Shown in pieces: positions 13,481 to 13,928 of a DNA stretch of 13,928 nucleotides. The notes under the pieces were generated by a model that was not told the DNA's origin, searched no databases, and was given only the letters and a program-made list of their open reading frames with translations. The stretch comes from an uncultured Collinsella sp. (GTDB taxonomy: Bacteria > Actinomycetota > Coriobacteriia > Coriobacteriales > Coriobacteriaceae). The translations under genes were made by a program, and so were the position numbers. The first letter of the stretch is position 1. Each line of letters begins with the position of its first letter. Where the stretch lies: the NCBI GenBank assembly GCA_902478945.1, contig CABSMX010000054.1, forward strand, positions 1-13,928. Reading direction: 5' to 3'.

Positions 13481-13882
13481 TTATGACAGCTTGACGATCG
13501 GAGCGAATCCCTTCATGAGCTTTTTGGTCTGGCCGGTCTTTTCGAACTGGACCTCGATCATGTCTCCGGCGACCGAGATCACGGTACCCGTGCCAAAGGT
13601 CTTATGGCTCACGGTATCGCCCGCGGCAAAGTCCTGCGATGCGCTGGCGCGATCGACCTTGCGCTCCACCGTCGGGGACACCTTGGACGACGGCTTTTTG
13701 GCTCGCGGCGCGCCCGAGCCAAAGGTCGAGGCAACACGGCCGGCGTCGGGCGAAACCCCGCGATGGCGCTCGGTGCCATAGGTGCTGCCACCAAAGAAAT
13801 CGTCGAAGCTCGATCCGCCACGCGATCCGGAGCCGCCGGTCGAGCGCGTATGCGAACCGAACACCTTGCCGCCGTACATATC
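13481..13882 (-). CDS. pcrA: PcrA/UvrD-type DNA helicase, C-terminal tail only
   Basis: Only the last 133 codons are present; the rest is lost at the contig end. The final stretch GDTVSHKTFGTGTVISVAGDMIEVQFEKTGQTKKLMKGFAPIVKLS is split by eye into the conserved VSHKTFGTGTV strand pair, an IEVQF strand and the KLMKGFAPI ending. This is the C-terminal Tudor-like, RNA-polymerase-binding domain of PcrA/UvrD helicases. Before it lies a low-complexity Gly/Ser/Arg linker (FGSHTRSTGGSGSRGGSS, DDFFGGSTYG), usual between the helicase core and this domain. PcrA is an SF1A 3'-5' helicase in repair and transcription-coupled processes. Start-like residues MYKRQ at 13883-13897 come from the adapter. It is followed after 7 bases by palindrome copy 2. 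Confidence 0.9.
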   Translation of the reverse strand, partial: DMYGGKVFGSHTRSTGGSGSRGGSSFDDFFGGSTYGTERHRGVSPDAGRVASTFGSGAPRAKKPSSKVSPTVERKVDRASASQDFAAGDTVSHKTFGTGTVISVAGDMIEVQFEKTGQTKKLMKGFAPIVKLS

Positions 13883-13928
13883 CTGTCTCTTATACACATC
13901 TCCGAGCCCACGAGACTACGCTGCATCT
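13883..13928 (+). other. Nextera i7-side adapter (library artefact)
   Basis: This is not genomic sequence. Bases 13883-13901 are the Tn5 mosaic end, 13902-13916 the Nextera read-2 segment, 13917-13924 (TACGCTGC) an i7 index, and 13925-13928 the beginning of P7. With the adapter at the other end, the contig looks like a complete tagmented molecule or an assembly bounded by untrimmed reads. Confidence 0.98.

Noticed and set aside
49..13882. CRISPR arrays, tRNA or rRNA genes
   Set aside because: No regularly spaced repeats and no tRNA-like or rRNA sequence were seen on either strand.
13481..13897. A complete 138-aa small protein starting MYKRQ
   Set aside because: The start codon and first five residues are encoded by the Nextera mosaic end. 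The native part is the truncated tail of a PcrA/UvrD helicase.

Overview
The window is a high-G+C bacterial contig that most resembles a gut Coriobacteriia genome such as Collinsella. That is inferred from gene content, codon use and the style of the intergenic repeats; no marker gene settles it. Both ends are sequencing-library artefact: bases 1-48 and 13883-13928 are complete Illumina Nextera adapters with index sequences. Only 49-13882 is genomic, and the first and last genes are cut off at the adapters.

Left part (49-5155): a truncated MocR-type PLP aminotransferase (minus strand) diverges from a small unknown protein (plus). A bidirectional terminator follows, then three minus-strand genes: the Na+/H+ antiporter NhaA, a manganese-dependent family II inorganic pyrophosphatase (PpaC), and a ROK-family glucokinase. 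Each is preceded by a clear Shine-Dalgarno sequence, and NhaA and PpaC are followed by strong hairpin terminators.

Middle part (5300-11097): a beta-glucoside or lactose type sugar-uptake locus. On the minus strand, in transcription order, lie a GH1 6-phospho-beta-glycosidase, then PTS enzymes IIC, IIB and IIA. A GntR/UTRA regulator is transcribed divergently and is followed by mannose-6-phosphate isomerase (ManA). The PTS would import and phosphorylate a beta-linked disaccharide, the GH1 enzyme would split it, and the released glucose would be phosphorylated by the ROK kinase. The GntR protein is the obvious candidate repressor.

Right part (11098-13882): an AT-richer two-gene module on the minus strand (11338-13115) looks like an AbiEi/AbiEii-type (type IV) toxin-antitoxin pair. 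It has overlapping reading frames, a perfect -10 box and a palindromic operator candidate. It is bracketed by two homologous terminator hairpins in direct orientation and, outside these, by two copies of a remarkable palindrome. In each copy a 69-nt core (68 of 69 positions identical) sits inside a perfect or near-perfect 30-31 bp inverted repeat, but the arm sequences of the two copies are unrelated. Each copy begins 7-17 nt after the stop codon of the gene before it (manA; the pcrA/uvrD-like helicase) and has the same sense relative to that gene. This constant-core, variable-stem element is the most novel signal in the window. The contig ends in the C-terminal tail of a PcrA/UvrD helicase.
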